A DNA stretch of 22,704 bases from Paradesertivirga sp036399495 (GCA_036399495.1 DASWMZ010000226.1:1-22704); one strand, 5' to 3'. Counted from the first letter of the stretch, positions 7,315-15,948 are shown. The notes: a model not told the origin generated them from the sequence alone. Numbers and translations: made by a program.

Positions 7315-7956
7315 TTACTTCTTCGCAGTCAACCTTATGGAGTTTATTACCACATCCATCCGTTGCAATATTCTATCGAAAGATTTTACTTCTTCAACTT
7401 TTTCAAAAGCCCGCATTTCAACTACGTCTATCGGCCGTTGATCAGTCGTCTCCAGTGTTCCTTCAAAGCAGGGATTCGTTTTTGGTATCTCACCATTATT
7501 AAAACCCTTAATTAAACCAGGCTCGGGATTCGTATAAAAGTTTTTAAAGGTAATAGGCATATTACCATTTTTAGCCACCAGTTCACGAAGTGACACTCCG
7601 ATGCCAATGCTATCTTTAGTCATATAAAGAGACATTGGATCTACTGCCTCTATGTATTTAATGGTTTTGAAAGGAGCCGAACTTTCCTTCCAATAAACAT
7701 TTATGTGTTTTGGATCGTTTTCCCATAGGCTTGTGTATTTCCCTCTGATATTATTTTCGTGTTCTGAAATTGCATCGCCAAACTTCTTTTCAAGATCAGC
7801 GTGAGAATATCCTAGTTTAACTTCGCCAATACCTTCACAGGTAATTAAAATTTTAGGATCAAGTTGTTTTATTTGAGCCTTTTTCTCGCTTTTCGGAGTA
7901 CATCCAAAAGCAATTAGGCAAATTAAAAACAGAAAAGAGTACTTTATCATGTTCAT
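7315..7956 (-). CDS. Putative lipoprotein, unknown function
   Basis: The 213-residue product begins with a type II signal peptide. A short charged N-terminus is followed by a hydrophobic run (residues 7-18) and the lipobox IAFGC, with Cys19 as the predicted lipidation site. The mature part is soluble and includes CEGIGEVKLGYSHADLEKKFG, a pattern found in many secreted Bacteroidota proteins of unknown role. It starts 2 nt after the valS stop, so it is almost certainly co-transcribed with valS. A second Met at residue 3 is an alternative start. Confidence 0.72.
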   Translation of the reverse strand: MNMIKYSFLFLICLIAFGCTPKSEKKAQIKQLDPKILITCEGIGEVKLGYSHADLEKKFGDAISEHENNIRGKYTSLWENDPKHINVYWKESSAPFKTIKYIEAVDPMSLYMTKDSIGIGVSLRELVAKNGNMPITFKNFYTNPEPGLIKGFNNGEIPKTNPCFEGTLETTDQRPIDVVEMRAFEKVEEVKSFDRILQRMDVVINSIRLTAKK

Positions 7957-7958
7957 AT

Positions 7959-10676
7959 TTAAAGAAGTTTAAGACCTTGTTCAAGCATAGCAATTTTAGC
8001 TTCAGCATCAGCTTTCTTGTTACGCTCATTCGCAATTATTTCAGGCTTGGCGTTCTGCACAAAACGTTCATTGGAGAGTTTGGCATCTACCGATTTAAGA
8101 AACCCAACGAGGTAATCAATTTCTTTTGTTATCCTCTCTCGTTCTGCATCGGCGTCTATGTTCCCGACTAAAGGAACAAAAAACTCGTCTCTGCCCACAA
8201 TAAATGCGGCTGCACCCTCTAGCTTTGCAGTCACAAAAGTAATTTCTTTTATAACAGCCAGCTTACTGATGATACTTGAGTAATTGTTATATTGAGTATC
8301 TGAGTTGGATTTAATAGATAAATCAAGTGCTTCTTTAGGCGAGATTTGTTTGCTATTGCGGATGTTTCTAATTTCTGAAATGATCTGCTTTACAGCTCCA
8401 AAATCTTTCAGCAAAAGTTCATTGACATTTCCTGAAGATGGATAAGTAGCAACCACACAGCAATCCATATCGGTTCTTGAACCGAACAACTCATCATGCC
8501 ATAATTCTTCTGTAAGGAAAGGCATGAAAGGATGCAGTAAAGCCAGGATACGCTCAAAGAAATTTACGGTGGCCTCTAAAGTCTTTCTGTCAATTGGCTG
8601 CTGATAAGAAGGTTTTACAGCTTCCAGATACCAGGCGCAGAAATCATCCCAAACCAATTTATAAGTAGCCATTAACGCTTCTGATAACCGATATTGAGCA
8701 AAGTGATTTTCGATTTCAACTAAAGCTTCGTTAAAACGATTTTCATACCATGCTACCGCGATGCTATTTGTATACTCGAGCTTCTCATCTATTTCCCAAC
8801 CTTTTACAAGCCTGAAAGCATTCCAAATTTTGTTGGCAAAGTTTCTTCCCTGTTCACAGTACGATTCATCAAACATCAGATCGTTCCCTGCCGGAGAACA
8901 AAGTAACATCCCTACCCGAACACCATCTGCGCCATAATTTTCAATCAACTCAATTGGGTCGGGGGAGTTTCCTAAAGATTTAGACATTTTTCTTCCTAAT
9001 TTATCACGAACAATTCCTGTGAGATAAACATTCCTGAAAGGAAGTTCACCGCGAAACTCATGGCCCGCCATGATCATACGTGCTACCCAAAAAAACAAGA
9101 TCTCGGGAGCAGTAACAAGATCATTTGTTGGGTAATAATAATTCAGATCGGCGTTCCCTTTAGCATCGGGGTTACCGCAAACGCTTGGATCAAAAACCGA
9201 TATCGGCCACAGCCAGGAAGAAAACCAGGTATCTACAACGTCTTCGTCCTGTTCCAGTTGGTCGGATGTGAGGTTGGAGTTATCAGGTGTCAAGCTCTTA
9301 GCAAGTTCTAAGGCTTCATCACGAGTTTTTGCAACTACATATTGACCGTTTGGAAGATACCATGCAGGAATTTGCTGTCCCCACCACAACTGCCGACTGA
9401 TACACCAATCCTTAACATTCTCCATCCAGTGGCGATAGGTATTGATAAACTTATCTGGTATCAGTTTTATCTCACCATTCAACACATAATCCAAAGCCGG
9501 CTTCGCCATTTCTTCCATTTTGCAAAACCATTGCATAGAAAGTTTTGGTTCGATTACGGCGTCGGTACGTTCTGAGAAACCAACTTGTGATTTATATTCT
9601 TCTACTTTTTCTAATTGACCGGCTTCCTCTAACAGTTTAGCTATTTTCTTTCTGGCGATGAAACGATCCTCACCTATTAAAATTTGGGCTTTTTCGTTCA
9701 GCGTTCCATCATCGTTTAAAATATCAATTACTGGTAGCTTATGCCTTAAACCCAGCTCATAGTCATTTAAATCGTGAGCTGGAGTGACTTTTAAACAACC
9801 GGTACCGAATTCCATCTCAACATAATCATCCACAATAATTGGGATAGCACGATTAATAAGTGGGATATATACTTGCTTTCCTTTCAGGTGCTGATAGCGT
9901 TCGTCATTAGGATTAATACATATTGCCGCATCGGCCATAATGGTTTCGGGGCGGGTGGTTGCGATAGTTAGAAAGTCAGAAAGTTTAAGCGTCCGAAAGT
10001 CTGGAAGTTGACTTTCAGACGCTCCATCTTCCCGACTTTCCGACTTCCCGTCTTCCTGATTATCAACAAAATACTTAATATAATATAGCTTCTGATTAAC
10101 TTCCTTACGGATAACCTCCTCGTCTGAAACAGCCGTTTTACCTTTCGGATCCCAATTTACCATGCGAATACCGCGATAGATTAGTCCATTTTTATGGAGA
10201 TGAATGAAGGTGTCGAGCACAGCTTCAGATAAGGGTTTATCCATAGTAAACTTTGTTCGGTCCCAATCGCAGGACGCACCTAATTTTTCGAGTTGTTTCA
10301 GAATTATACCGCCGTATTTATCCTTCCACTCCCAGGCATATTTCAAAAACTCTTCCCGACTAAGATCCTTTTTCTCAATTCCTTTCTCCTTCAATAATGC
10401 CACAACTTTCGCCTCCGTTGCGATAGAAGCATGGTCTGTTCCTGCCACCCAGCAAGCGTTCTTCCCCATCATCCTGGCACGGCGAATCAAAACATCCTGA
10501 ATGGTATTGTTGAGCATATGGCCCATGTGCAACACACCGGTAACATTTGGAGGCGGAATAACAATGGTATACGGTTCCCGTTCATCAGGCACCGACCTGA
10601 AAAACTTCTTTTCGAGCCAGTATTTATACCACTTATCTTCCGTTTCTTTAGGATTATACTTTGTTGAGATACTCAT
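7959..10676 (-). CDS. valS: Valine--tRNA ligase
   Basis: Class I aminoacyl-tRNA synthetase that charges tRNA-Val and edits mischarged threonine. The 905-residue protein has the HIGH-type motif HMGH (50-53) in PPPNVTGVLHMGH and the KMSKS loop (563-567). The CP1 editing-domain signature TIATTRPET is at 237-245, with GTGCLKVTPAHD nearby (291-302). WFSSWLWP is at 484-491, and a C-terminal coiled coil covers about residues 835-905. Residues ~206-234 (about 29 aa, Glu/Ser/Asp-rich) look like an insertion directly before the editing-domain strand; they are encoded by a palindromic repeat. Without it the length would be about 876, closer to what I expect for related ValS. The reading frame is intact throughout. 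Confidence 0.95.
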   Translation of the reverse strand: MSISTKYNPKETEDKWYKYWLEKKFFRSVPDEREPYTIVIPPPNVTGVLHMGHMLNNTIQDVLIRRARMMGKNACWVAGTDHASIATEAKVVALLKEKGIEKKDLSREEFLKYAWEWKDKYGGIILKQLEKLGASCDWDRTKFTMDKPLSEAVLDTFIHLHKNGLIYRGIRMVNWDPKGKTAVSDEEVIRKEVNQKLYYIKYFVDNQEDGKSESREDGASESQLPDFRTLKLSDFLTIATTRPETIMADAAICINPNDERYQHLKGKQVYIPLINRAIPIIVDDYVEMEFGTGCLKVTPAHDLNDYELGLRHKLPVIDILNDDGTLNEKAQILIGEDRFIARKKIAKLLEEAGQLEKVEEYKSQVGFSERTDAVIEPKLSMQWFCKMEEMAKPALDYVLNGEIKLIPDKFINTYRHWMENVKDWCISRQLWWGQQIPAWYLPNGQYVVAKTRDEALELAKSLTPDNSNLTSDQLEQDEDVVDTWFSSWLWPISVFDPSVCGNPDAKGNADLNYYYPTNDLVTAPEILFFWVARMIMAGHEFRGELPFRNVYLTGIVRDKLGRKMSKSLGNSPDPIELIENYGADGVRVGMLLCSPAGNDLMFDESYCEQGRNFANKIWNAFRLVKGWEIDEKLEYTNSIAVAWYENRFNEALVEIENHFAQYRLSEALMATYKLVWDDFCAWYLEAVKPSYQQPIDRKTLEATVNFFERILALLHPFMPFLTEELWHDELFGSRTDMDCCVVATYPSSGNVNELLLKDFGAVKQIISEIRNIRNSKQISPKEALDLSIKSNSDTQYNNYSSIISKLAVIKEITFVTAKLEGAAAFIVGRDEFFVPLVGNIDADAERERITKEIDYLVGFLKSVDAKLSNERFVQNAKPEIIANERNKKADAEAKIAMLEQGLKLL
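9973..10046. repeat. Palindromic GAAAGTC/GACTTTC repeat embedded in valS
   Basis: An inner hairpin pairs 9989-10000 (GCGTCCGAAAGT) with 10011-10022 (ACTTTCAGACGC), with one mismatch and a 10-nt loop. Outer arms 9973-9985 (AAGTCAGAAAGTT) and 10034-10046 (GACTTTCCGACTT) pair at 11 of 13 positions. The heptamer GAAAGTC or its complement recurs through the element. It resembles intergenic dispersed repeats of Pedobacter-like genomes (recollection, not checked) but here lies within an open reading frame, encoding about residues 206-234 of ValS. Confidence 0.75.
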
Positions 10677-10701
10677 AAGGTTGCTTTGTGCAATGGGAGG
10701 G

Positions 10702-10709
10702 CAAAAATA
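10702..10709 (-). promoter_or_regulatory. -7 promoter element for valS (TATTTTTG)
   Basis: The minus strand reads TATTTTTG, an exact match to TAnnTTTG, 25 nt before the valS ATG. Unlike ccmB and the helicase this would leave a short leader of roughly 20 nt. No clear -33 element was found. Confidence 0.4.
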
Positions 10710-10959
10710 AGTTTTTAGTTTTTGTATTTGGGCACATCCCTAAATTTTCGATTCCGAAAAACAATAATCGAAAGCTAAAGCAGTTAATTATGTTATATTT
10801 CTTATTCAATGAAAACTCTCTTCAGTGTCAAAACAGCCGATTTACTTTTCAAGGTTCTTTACGTAGACCGGATTGTAAAGTGGTTTAATAAGTAGGGTGT
10901 GGCAATTCGTGTATTGCCCCTATCTGAATTGCCCCCGACGTAATCATCCTAAAAAATTG

Positions 10960-10967
10960 TAAATTCG
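10960..10967 (+). promoter_or_regulatory. -7-like element for the ABC-F gene (TAAATTCG)
   Basis: TAAATTCG matches TAnnTTTG with one substitution and ends 4 nt before the GTG start at 10972. The spacing is the same as at ccmB, deaD and ogt. Confidence 0.35.
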
Positions 10968-10971
10968 CGCC

Positions 10972-12891
10972 GTGATAGCGATCAACAACCTTACTTTCGA
11001 GATTGGTGCAAGAGCATTGTACGACGAAGCAAACTGGCACATTAAACCAGGAGAGAAAATTGGTTTAATTGGGGCCAACGGAACCGGAAAAACCACTTTA
11101 CTTAAAATAATTGTAGGCACATACAGCCCAACCAGCGGAAGTATTTCGATGGCGAAAGACTTGAAAATAGGTTACCTAAATCAGGATCTTCTTTCATATC
11201 AAACCGATAAAAGCATTTTACATGTGGCCATGGAAGCATTTGAGCGCCAAAACGAGCTACACACCGAAATTGAGTCTCTTCTACATAAACTGGAAACAGA
11301 TTATTCTGAAGACGTGCTTCACAAACTAAGCGACAAACAGCACGAGTTTGAAGCACTTGACGGATATAACATTGAGTTCAAGGCACACGAAATATTAGCC
11401 GGTTTAGGTTTTAGCGAACAAGACCAGAAGCGAAACCTAATGGAATTTTCCGGAGGGTGGCGTATGCGGGTAATGCTTGCAAAAATCCTGCTTCAAACAC
11501 CAGATATTTTACTACTGGATGAGCCGACCAATCACCTGGATTTACCTTCAATCAAATGGCTGGAAACTTATCTTCAGGCATTTGAGGGTGCCATTGTAAT
11601 CGTTTCTCACGATAGATACTTCCTCGACAGAGTTGTTAAAAAGATCGTGGAGTCCCGAAAAGGAAAACTTATACCCTACTCAGGAAATTACAGCTTTTAC
11701 CTGGAAGAGAAATCTTTACGCGAGGAGATCCAAAGCGGACAATATAAAAACCAGCAGGCAAAAATCAAGCAGGAAGAGCGACTTATTGAGCGCTTCCGCG
11801 CGAAGGCCAGCAAAGCTAAAATGGCGCAATCCCGCATTAAGGCACTGGAAAAAATGGAGCGTGTTGATGATGTGGATGATGATAACCCGTCGGTTAACTT
11901 CAGCTTCAAATTTAGTAAGCAAAGTGGCAGGCACGTTATTCGCATGGAGCATGTAAGTAAATGTTATCCGGATTTACAGATCTTGAGCGATGCTCATGCC
12001 GTAATCGAAAAAGGAGACAAAATTGCCCTGATTGGAGCGAATGGTAAAGGTAAATCGACGCTATTAAGAATTATCGCTAACGCTGATAAAGCCTTTACAG
12101 GGATGAGCGAGACGGGGCATAACGTTACCACTACTTTTTTTGCACAGCATCAGCTTGAGTCGCTACATCTCGAAAACGAAATTTTAAGAGAGCTTCAGGC
12201 TTTTGCACCGAAACATACTGAAACTGAACTAAGATCAATTTTAGGTTGTTTCCTTTTTACGGGTGATGATGCCTTTAAGAAGATTAAGGTACTTTCGGGT
12301 GGTGAGAAATCTCGCGTAGCACTTGCAAAAGCCCTTACTGCGGATGCAAACTTTCTGATCCTTGATGAGCCAACCAATCACCTTGATATACAATCAGTTA
12401 ATATTTTAATTCAGGCATTGCAGCAATACGAAGGCACTTTAATTGCTGTTTCTCACGACAGGTATTTCCTGGATAATGTAGCCAATAAGATCTGGTACAT
12501 CGAGAATCAGCAAATAAAAGCTTATCCGGGTACGTACGCCGAATATGAAGAATGGCAATCGAAACGCCCGGTGGTGATTGAAAAACCTGCAACTCCGGTA
12601 AAAAAGGAAGAAAAGCCTGCCGATAAAAATCCGGTAAACGACGAAAAGATCAAAAATCTTAAAAAGTTAAATTCCAACCTTCAGCACCTTGAAGAAAAAA
12701 TTTCGGATCTTGAAAACGACATAAGAGATATCGAAGCCGAATTAGGGGACGATAACCTTTATCAGGAAGCTGCAAAGCTGGATGCCGTGAATAAACGATA
12801 CAAAACTGCCAAAGAGACTCTTCATCAGGCGCAAGCCGAATGGGAAGTCTTAGCCGAACAAATATTAGAACTTGAAAACGCCTCGGTTTAA
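10972..12891 (+). CDS. ABC-F family ATPase (ribosome-associated, duplicated ATP-binding cassettes)
   Basis: The 639-residue soluble protein has two ABC cassettes and no membrane segment. Cassette 1 has Walker A GANGTGKTT (34-42), signature FSGGW (159-163), Walker B ILLLDEP (179-185) and H-loop SHDR. Cassette 2 has GANGKGKST (355-363), LSGGEKS (441-447), LILDEP (462-467) and SHDR. The charged linker (about 240-300) corresponds to the P-site tRNA interaction motif. A C-terminal charged coiled coil (about 555-639) resembles Uup/ABCF3-type proteins. ABC-F proteins act on the translating ribosome; a housekeeping role is likelier than antibiotic resistance. The start is GTG at 10972. It heads a rightward run with the T9SS plug gene 3 nt downstream. 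Confidence 0.92.
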   Translation: MIAINNLTFEIGARALYDEANWHIKPGEKIGLIGANGTGKTTLLKIIVGTYSPTSGSISMAKDLKIGYLNQDLLSYQTDKSILHVAMEAFERQNELHTEIESLLHKLETDYSEDVLHKLSDKQHEFEALDGYNIEFKAHEILAGLGFSEQDQKRNLMEFSGGWRMRVMLAKILLQTPDILLLDEPTNHLDLPSIKWLETYLQAFEGAIVIVSHDRYFLDRVVKKIVESRKGKLIPYSGNYSFYLEEKSLREEIQSGQYKNQQAKIKQEERLIERFRAKASKAKMAQSRIKALEKMERVDDVDDDNPSVNFSFKFSKQSGRHVIRMEHVSKCYPDLQILSDAHAVIEKGDKIALIGANGKGKSTLLRIIANADKAFTGMSETGHNVTTTFFAQHQLESLHLENEILRELQAFAPKHTETELRSILGCFLFTGDDAFKKIKVLSGGEKSRVALAKALTADANFLILDEPTNHLDIQSVNILIQALQQYEGTLIAVSHDRYFLDNVANKIWYIENQQIKAYPGTYAEYEEWQSKRPVVIEKPATPVKKEEKPADKNPVNDEKIKNLKKLNSNLQHLEEKISDLENDIRDIEAELGDDNLYQEAAKLDAVNKRYKTAKETLHQAQAEWEVLAEQILELENASV

Positions 12892-12894
12892 TTT

Positions 12895-14202
12895 ATGTTA
12901 AGAAGGAGTATGAAAGCTTACACTCCTTTGTTGTTGATCACGCTGATGCTTGGATCTTGCTCGGTTCAGCAAGGCACATCTTCGGGCGGATCGAGCTCTG
13001 ATGTTACGAGCCAAACGCTAATCTATCAGGATCATACTTACCTGCCAGGCATTAAAAGTGTTGAGTTTTACAATCGTTCTAGAGAACAATCTTTACCTGT
13101 TATCACATTAGGTTCTGAGGATGAGCTTTTACTAGCGTTCGACGATCTGAGACCAACCAGCAGAAACTTTTACTATACCATTGAGCACTGCGATGCAAAC
13201 TGGCGCAGCAGTCGCCTCTCTCCTATCGATTACATGCTAAATTTTTCGGAAGATCGTATAAACGACTACCGTTTCTCATTTAATACTCTCCAGAAATACA
13301 CTCACTATGAAGTGATCTTGCCGAATTTTAGTATTCAACCAAAAATTTCAGGGAATTACTTATTAAAGGTTTATGAAGACAACGATCAGCGGAAGCTTGT
13401 GCTGACCCGCCGATTATTTGTAGTAAAGCCAATGGTTGCAATCCAAGCTGAGATAGCCGCAAGTACACAAGTATCAAAGCGGGAAAGCAATCAAAAAATA
13501 AATTTCACGGTAAATCATCCACAGGTAACTATTCAAAACCCTTACGTTGATGTAAAAGCCTTTGTGATGCAGAACGGCAGATTTGATAATGCAATCTGGG
13601 CAGATCGGGCAACGTTTGTCCGTCAAAGCCAGCTTGTTTATAACGACATACGCTCTTTTGATTTTGCTGGAGGCAATGAGTTCAGGCGTTTTGATTTCAG
13701 GAGCTTACGATTTCAAACAGAACAAGTGGCCCGAATTATAAGAGATTCTGTAAACATTGTACAATTATTACCCGACCCAAATCAAAATACACCTACTTAC
13801 ACGTTTAATTATGATGAAAATGGCGCGTTTTTTATCCGAAACCAAGACGGCCGCGATAACCGGACCGATGCGGATTATGCTACGATAAAACTTGATCTTG
13901 CATCCGAAGCACCATCTGACAATGGACAGGCATACGTGATAGGAAAGTTTAATGATTATCAGTTAAAAGAAGAAAACAGGCTCACTTACAATCCCGCAAG
14001 GGGCAGGTTTTACGGAAGCATGTTTGTAAAACAAGGCGTCTACGATTATCAGTATGTTTGGGTGGAAAATAATGTATCAAATCCGGTTCCCTTTGAAGGG
14101 TCTTTTTTTCAAACCAAAAATACTTACCAGATTTTTTTCTACTTCCGCAGGCCTGGTGGCAGATGGGATGAATTGATCGGATATACCGAAGTAAGAAATT
14201 AA
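12895..14202 (+). CDS. Type IX secretion system plug protein (DUF5103 family), lipoprotein signal
   Basis: The 435-residue protein starts with a lipoprotein-type signal (LMLGSC, Cys22). It then shows the family pattern YLPGIKSVEFYNRSREQSL, split around residues 51-69, and LLLAFDDLRPTSRNFYYTIEHCDANW across about 83-108. DUF5103 proteins include the Plug subunit of Flavobacterium, which seals the SprA outer-membrane translocon on the periplasmic side when no PorV is bound. The C-terminal part ends in a strand-rich domain (YDYQYVWVENNV, then NTYQIFFYFRRPGGRWDELIGY). It begins 3 nt after the ABC-F stop. An internal Met6 (12910) is an alternative start and lies close after an AAGGAG stretch. Confidence 0.82.
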   Translation: MLRRSMKAYTPLLLITLMLGSCSVQQGTSSGGSSSDVTSQTLIYQDHTYLPGIKSVEFYNRSREQSLPVITLGSEDELLLAFDDLRPTSRNFYYTIEHCDANWRSSRLSPIDYMLNFSEDRINDYRFSFNTLQKYTHYEVILPNFSIQPKISGNYLLKVYEDNDQRKLVLTRRLFVVKPMVAIQAEIAASTQVSKRESNQKINFTVNHPQVTIQNPYVDVKAFVMQNGRFDNAIWADRATFVRQSQLVYNDIRSFDFAGGNEFRRFDFRSLRFQTEQVARIIRDSVNIVQLLPDPNQNTPTYTFNYDENGAFFIRNQDGRDNRTDADYATIKLDLASEAPSDNGQAYVIGKFNDYQLKEENRLTYNPARGRFYGSMFVKQGVYDYQYVWVENNVSNPVPFEGSFFQTKNTYQIFFYFRRPGGRWDELIGYTEVRN

Positions 14203-14222
14203 TTTATTGATATATTTATTCA

Positions 14223-14744
14223 ATGAGCTTTGAGCCAAAAAAAGCCAGTGAGTCGTTCACCATTATGAACGAACTGGTATTACCCAACGATACCAATACG
14301 CTGAATAATTTAATGGGAGGTCGTTTGCTTCATTGGATGGATATTGCGGCAGCTATTTCGGCACAGAAACACAGCAATAATATTGTGGTGACGGCTTCGG
14401 TAGATAATGTTTCGTTCAAAAAACCGATTAAACTTGGCGATGTAATTACGATCACGGCAAAGGTAAGCAGGGCGTTTACCACATCAATGGAAGTGCGGCT
14501 AGAAGTGTGGGCAGAAAATATTCCCTCAGGCGTTAAAGCAAAAAGCAATGAGGCATATTATACTTTTATCGCACTTGACCGTGATGGAAAAGTAACAAAA
14601 GTGCCGGAATTGAGTCCTGAAACTAAAGAAGAGCAAAACCTGTTTGAAGGAGCCTTAAGAAGAAGGCAATTGCGTTTAGTGCTTGCCGGAAAAATGAAGG
14701 CGAATGATGCTACCGAATTAAAAGCTTTATTTTCTGAAGCTTAA
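14223..14744 (+). CDS. Acyl-CoA thioesterase (hotdog fold)
   Basis: The 173-residue single-hotdog protein has the acyl-CoA hydrolase pattern NTLNNLMGGRLLHWMD (25-40), where Gly32-Gly33 and Asp40 belong to the conserved active-site helix. The strand segment VTASVDNVSFKKPIKLGDV follows. It hydrolyses acyl-CoA esters to free acid and CoA; substrate length cannot be told from sequence. A charged C-terminal tail (ETKEEQNLFEGALRRRQLR) is typical of the YciA/ACOT-like group. It lies 20 bp downstream of the plug gene on the same strand. Its stop is 5 bp from the stop of the convergent neighbour. Confidence 0.88.
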   Translation: MSFEPKKASESFTIMNELVLPNDTNTLNNLMGGRLLHWMDIAAAISAQKHSNNIVVTASVDNVSFKKPIKLGDVITITAKVSRAFTTSMEVRLEVWAENIPSGVKAKSNEAYYTFIALDRDGKVTKVPELSPETKEEQNLFEGALRRRQLRLVLAGKMKANDATELKALFSEA

Positions 14745-14749
14745 TAGAA

Positions 14750-15268
14750 TTATTGTTTTGGCTTTGGAATAAAGGACTGGATGCGATTCAAAACCTGTAG
14801 GTAATCTTCATTTCTACCATTTATTTGAATTGCCTCACTATAACCGCTCGAAACAGCACCGCCAATAGCAGAGGTTGTAAATGTAACTAGTACCGCTCCA
14901 ACAGCGTGAAGGGTATTTTCGAGTTTATCATCGCTATGCAAGGCCGAATAAGCTCCCCCACCAATAGCTAAACCAGCTAAAAGGCCAATTGTGCTTCCGG
15001 TACCTACTTTATTTTTGCGCCGTAATTTAATTTCCCTAATCTGTGGGGCTGTTATAAATATCTGTTTTGATTCAGCTCTACTCGATCTACCTGACAAGTA
15101 AATTCCCTTATCATCGGCGGCCAGTAAAATCCCCTTCACCTTTTTATTATCAAGCGTGTAGACTTTAGCCGTATAAGACTTCTTGCCTGTTTGCGCCTTT
15201 AAACTGCTGCTACAAATTAAAGTAAGTGCAAAGGTAAAAGCAAGTAGAGAGAGCAGATTGGTTTTCAT
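14750..15268 (-). CDS. Secreted Gly-rich protein, unknown function
   Basis: The 172-residue product has a type I signal peptide with probable cleavage after SSLKA (residue 25). A short strand-rich region follows (YTAKVYTLDNKKVKGILLAADDKGIYLS, split over 32-59), suggestive of an Sm-like or SH3-like barrel. Then come two Gly/Ala-rich hydrophobic segments (about 91-109 and 121-141) that could form a membrane hairpin (glycine-zipper-like). No named family is recognised. It is convergent with the thioesterase gene. Confidence 0.65.
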   Translation of the reverse strand: MKTNLLSLLAFTFALTLICSSSLKAQTGKKSYTAKVYTLDNKKVKGILLAADDKGIYLSGRSSRAESKQIFITAPQIREIKLRRKNKVGTGSTIGLLAGLAIGGGAYSALHSDDKLENTLHAVGAVLVTFTTSAIGGAVSSGYSEAIQINGRNEDYLQVLNRIQSFIPKPKQ

Positions 15269-15331
15269 TTAAAATGTTTCTTTTAAGGTGATGCTAATAT
15301 AGCACCGACCTAACTAGCCGTTTCATACGGA

Positions 15332-15739
15332 TTACTGGTTTGCAAGTTCCAAAATTCTGTCGAATTCTTCAGATTTAAGGCCCATAACCGATAAGCGGCC
15401 CTGGCGGACCAATCCGATATCTTTTAAACGTTCATCGTTCTTAATAGCTGCAAGAGTTACGGGCTTCTTTAAGGTTTCTACAGGCTCTAGGTCTACCACC
15501 ACCCAATTCGGGTCTGTTGTAGTCGGATCTTGATAAGCCGCCTTTGCAACCCTTGCAACACCAACCACTTCTTTGCCATCGTTGCTATGATAAAAAAGAA
15601 CCAGATCCCCTTCTTGCATTGATTTAAGATTATTACGTGCCTGGAAATTGCGAACGCCATCCCAAAAGGTACGGCCGTCTTTATTAAATTTCTCCCAACT
15701 ATATTTTTCGGGTTCTGATTTGACGAGGAAATGGTTCAT
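15332..15739 (-). CDS. EVE domain-containing protein (modified-base reader type)
   Basis: From the ATG at 15737-15739 the protein is 135 residues, the usual size of a stand-alone EVE protein. It starts with the characteristic MNHFLVKSEPEKYSWE. WDGVRNFQARNNL and GDLVLFYHSN follow, then VVGVARVAKAAYQDP, which together form the base-binding pocket of the PUA-like fold. EVE proteins bind modified bases such as 5-methyl- or 5-hydroxymethyl-cytosine or modified RNA; the ligand here is unknown. The frame also opens at a TTG 27 nt upstream (15766), but those residues do not fit the family start. Confidence 0.88.
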   Translation of the reverse strand: MNHFLVKSEPEKYSWEKFNKDGRTFWDGVRNFQARNNLKSMQEGDLVLFYHSNDGKEVVGVARVAKAAYQDPTTTDPNWVVVDLEPVETLKKPVTLAAIKNDERLKDIGLVRQGRLSVMGLKSEEFDRILELANQ

Positions 15740-15763
15740 TTTCTTTGACTTTGGTAAAGTTGT

Positions 15764-15771
15764 CAAAGGTA
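15764..15771 (-). promoter_or_regulatory. -7 promoter element for the EVE gene (TACCTTTG)
   Basis: The minus strand carries TACCTTTG, an exact match to TAnnTTTG, 24 nt before the chosen ATG at 15739. It overlaps the upstream TTG codon, which argues against that codon being the start. Confidence 0.4.
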
Positions 15772-15930
15772 GAAAAATGGAAGGAGGATTCCCGACAACA
15801 CTATCACCAGACTAATTGTATATTGTAACCTTTTTATAAACCCGTAACCTTTTCCACCAAATGTGGTATCACCTGATTGGATGAAATTATCAGGATCAAC
15901 ATTTGATGTATATTTTTATACACCTTTGAT

Positions 15931-15938
15931 TATATTTG
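15931..15938 (+). promoter_or_regulatory. -7 promoter element for the sterol desaturase-family gene (TATATTTG)
   Basis: TATATTTG is an exact match to TAnnTTTG and ends 10 nt before the ATG at 15949. A TTTG at 15902-15905 is 25 nt upstream, longer than the usual spacing of about 19 nt. Confidence 0.45.
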
Positions 15939-15948
15939 ACATAACGCT

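Larger units (their letters stand above)
10677..10971. other. Divergent promoter region between valS and the ABC-F gene
   Basis: No gene is visible in these 295 bp. The region holds a perfect TAnnTTTG element for valS and a near-match for the ABC-F gene at its far end. An 8-bp perfect inverted repeat (TTTCGATT 10746-10753, AATCGAAA 10766-10773, 12-nt loop) could form a weak hairpin. A 66-codon open frame at 10688-10888 has no recognisable features. Confidence 0.5.

Noticed and set aside
10688..10888. 66-codon plus-strand frame in the valS/ABC-F divergent region
   Set aside because: It overlaps the valS promoter, and it has no Shine-Dalgarno, -7 element or recognisable sequence.
11633..11956. 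107-codon plus-strand frame within the ABC-F gene
   Set aside because: It is an alternative frame of the linker region. Its Lys/Arg/Ser-rich product is a by-product of the coiled-coil codons.
10972..12891. Antibiotic-resistance ABC-F protein
   Set aside because: The architecture, with a C-terminal coiled coil and a normal-length linker, fits housekeeping Uup/ABCF3-like members. Nothing in the context suggests resistance.
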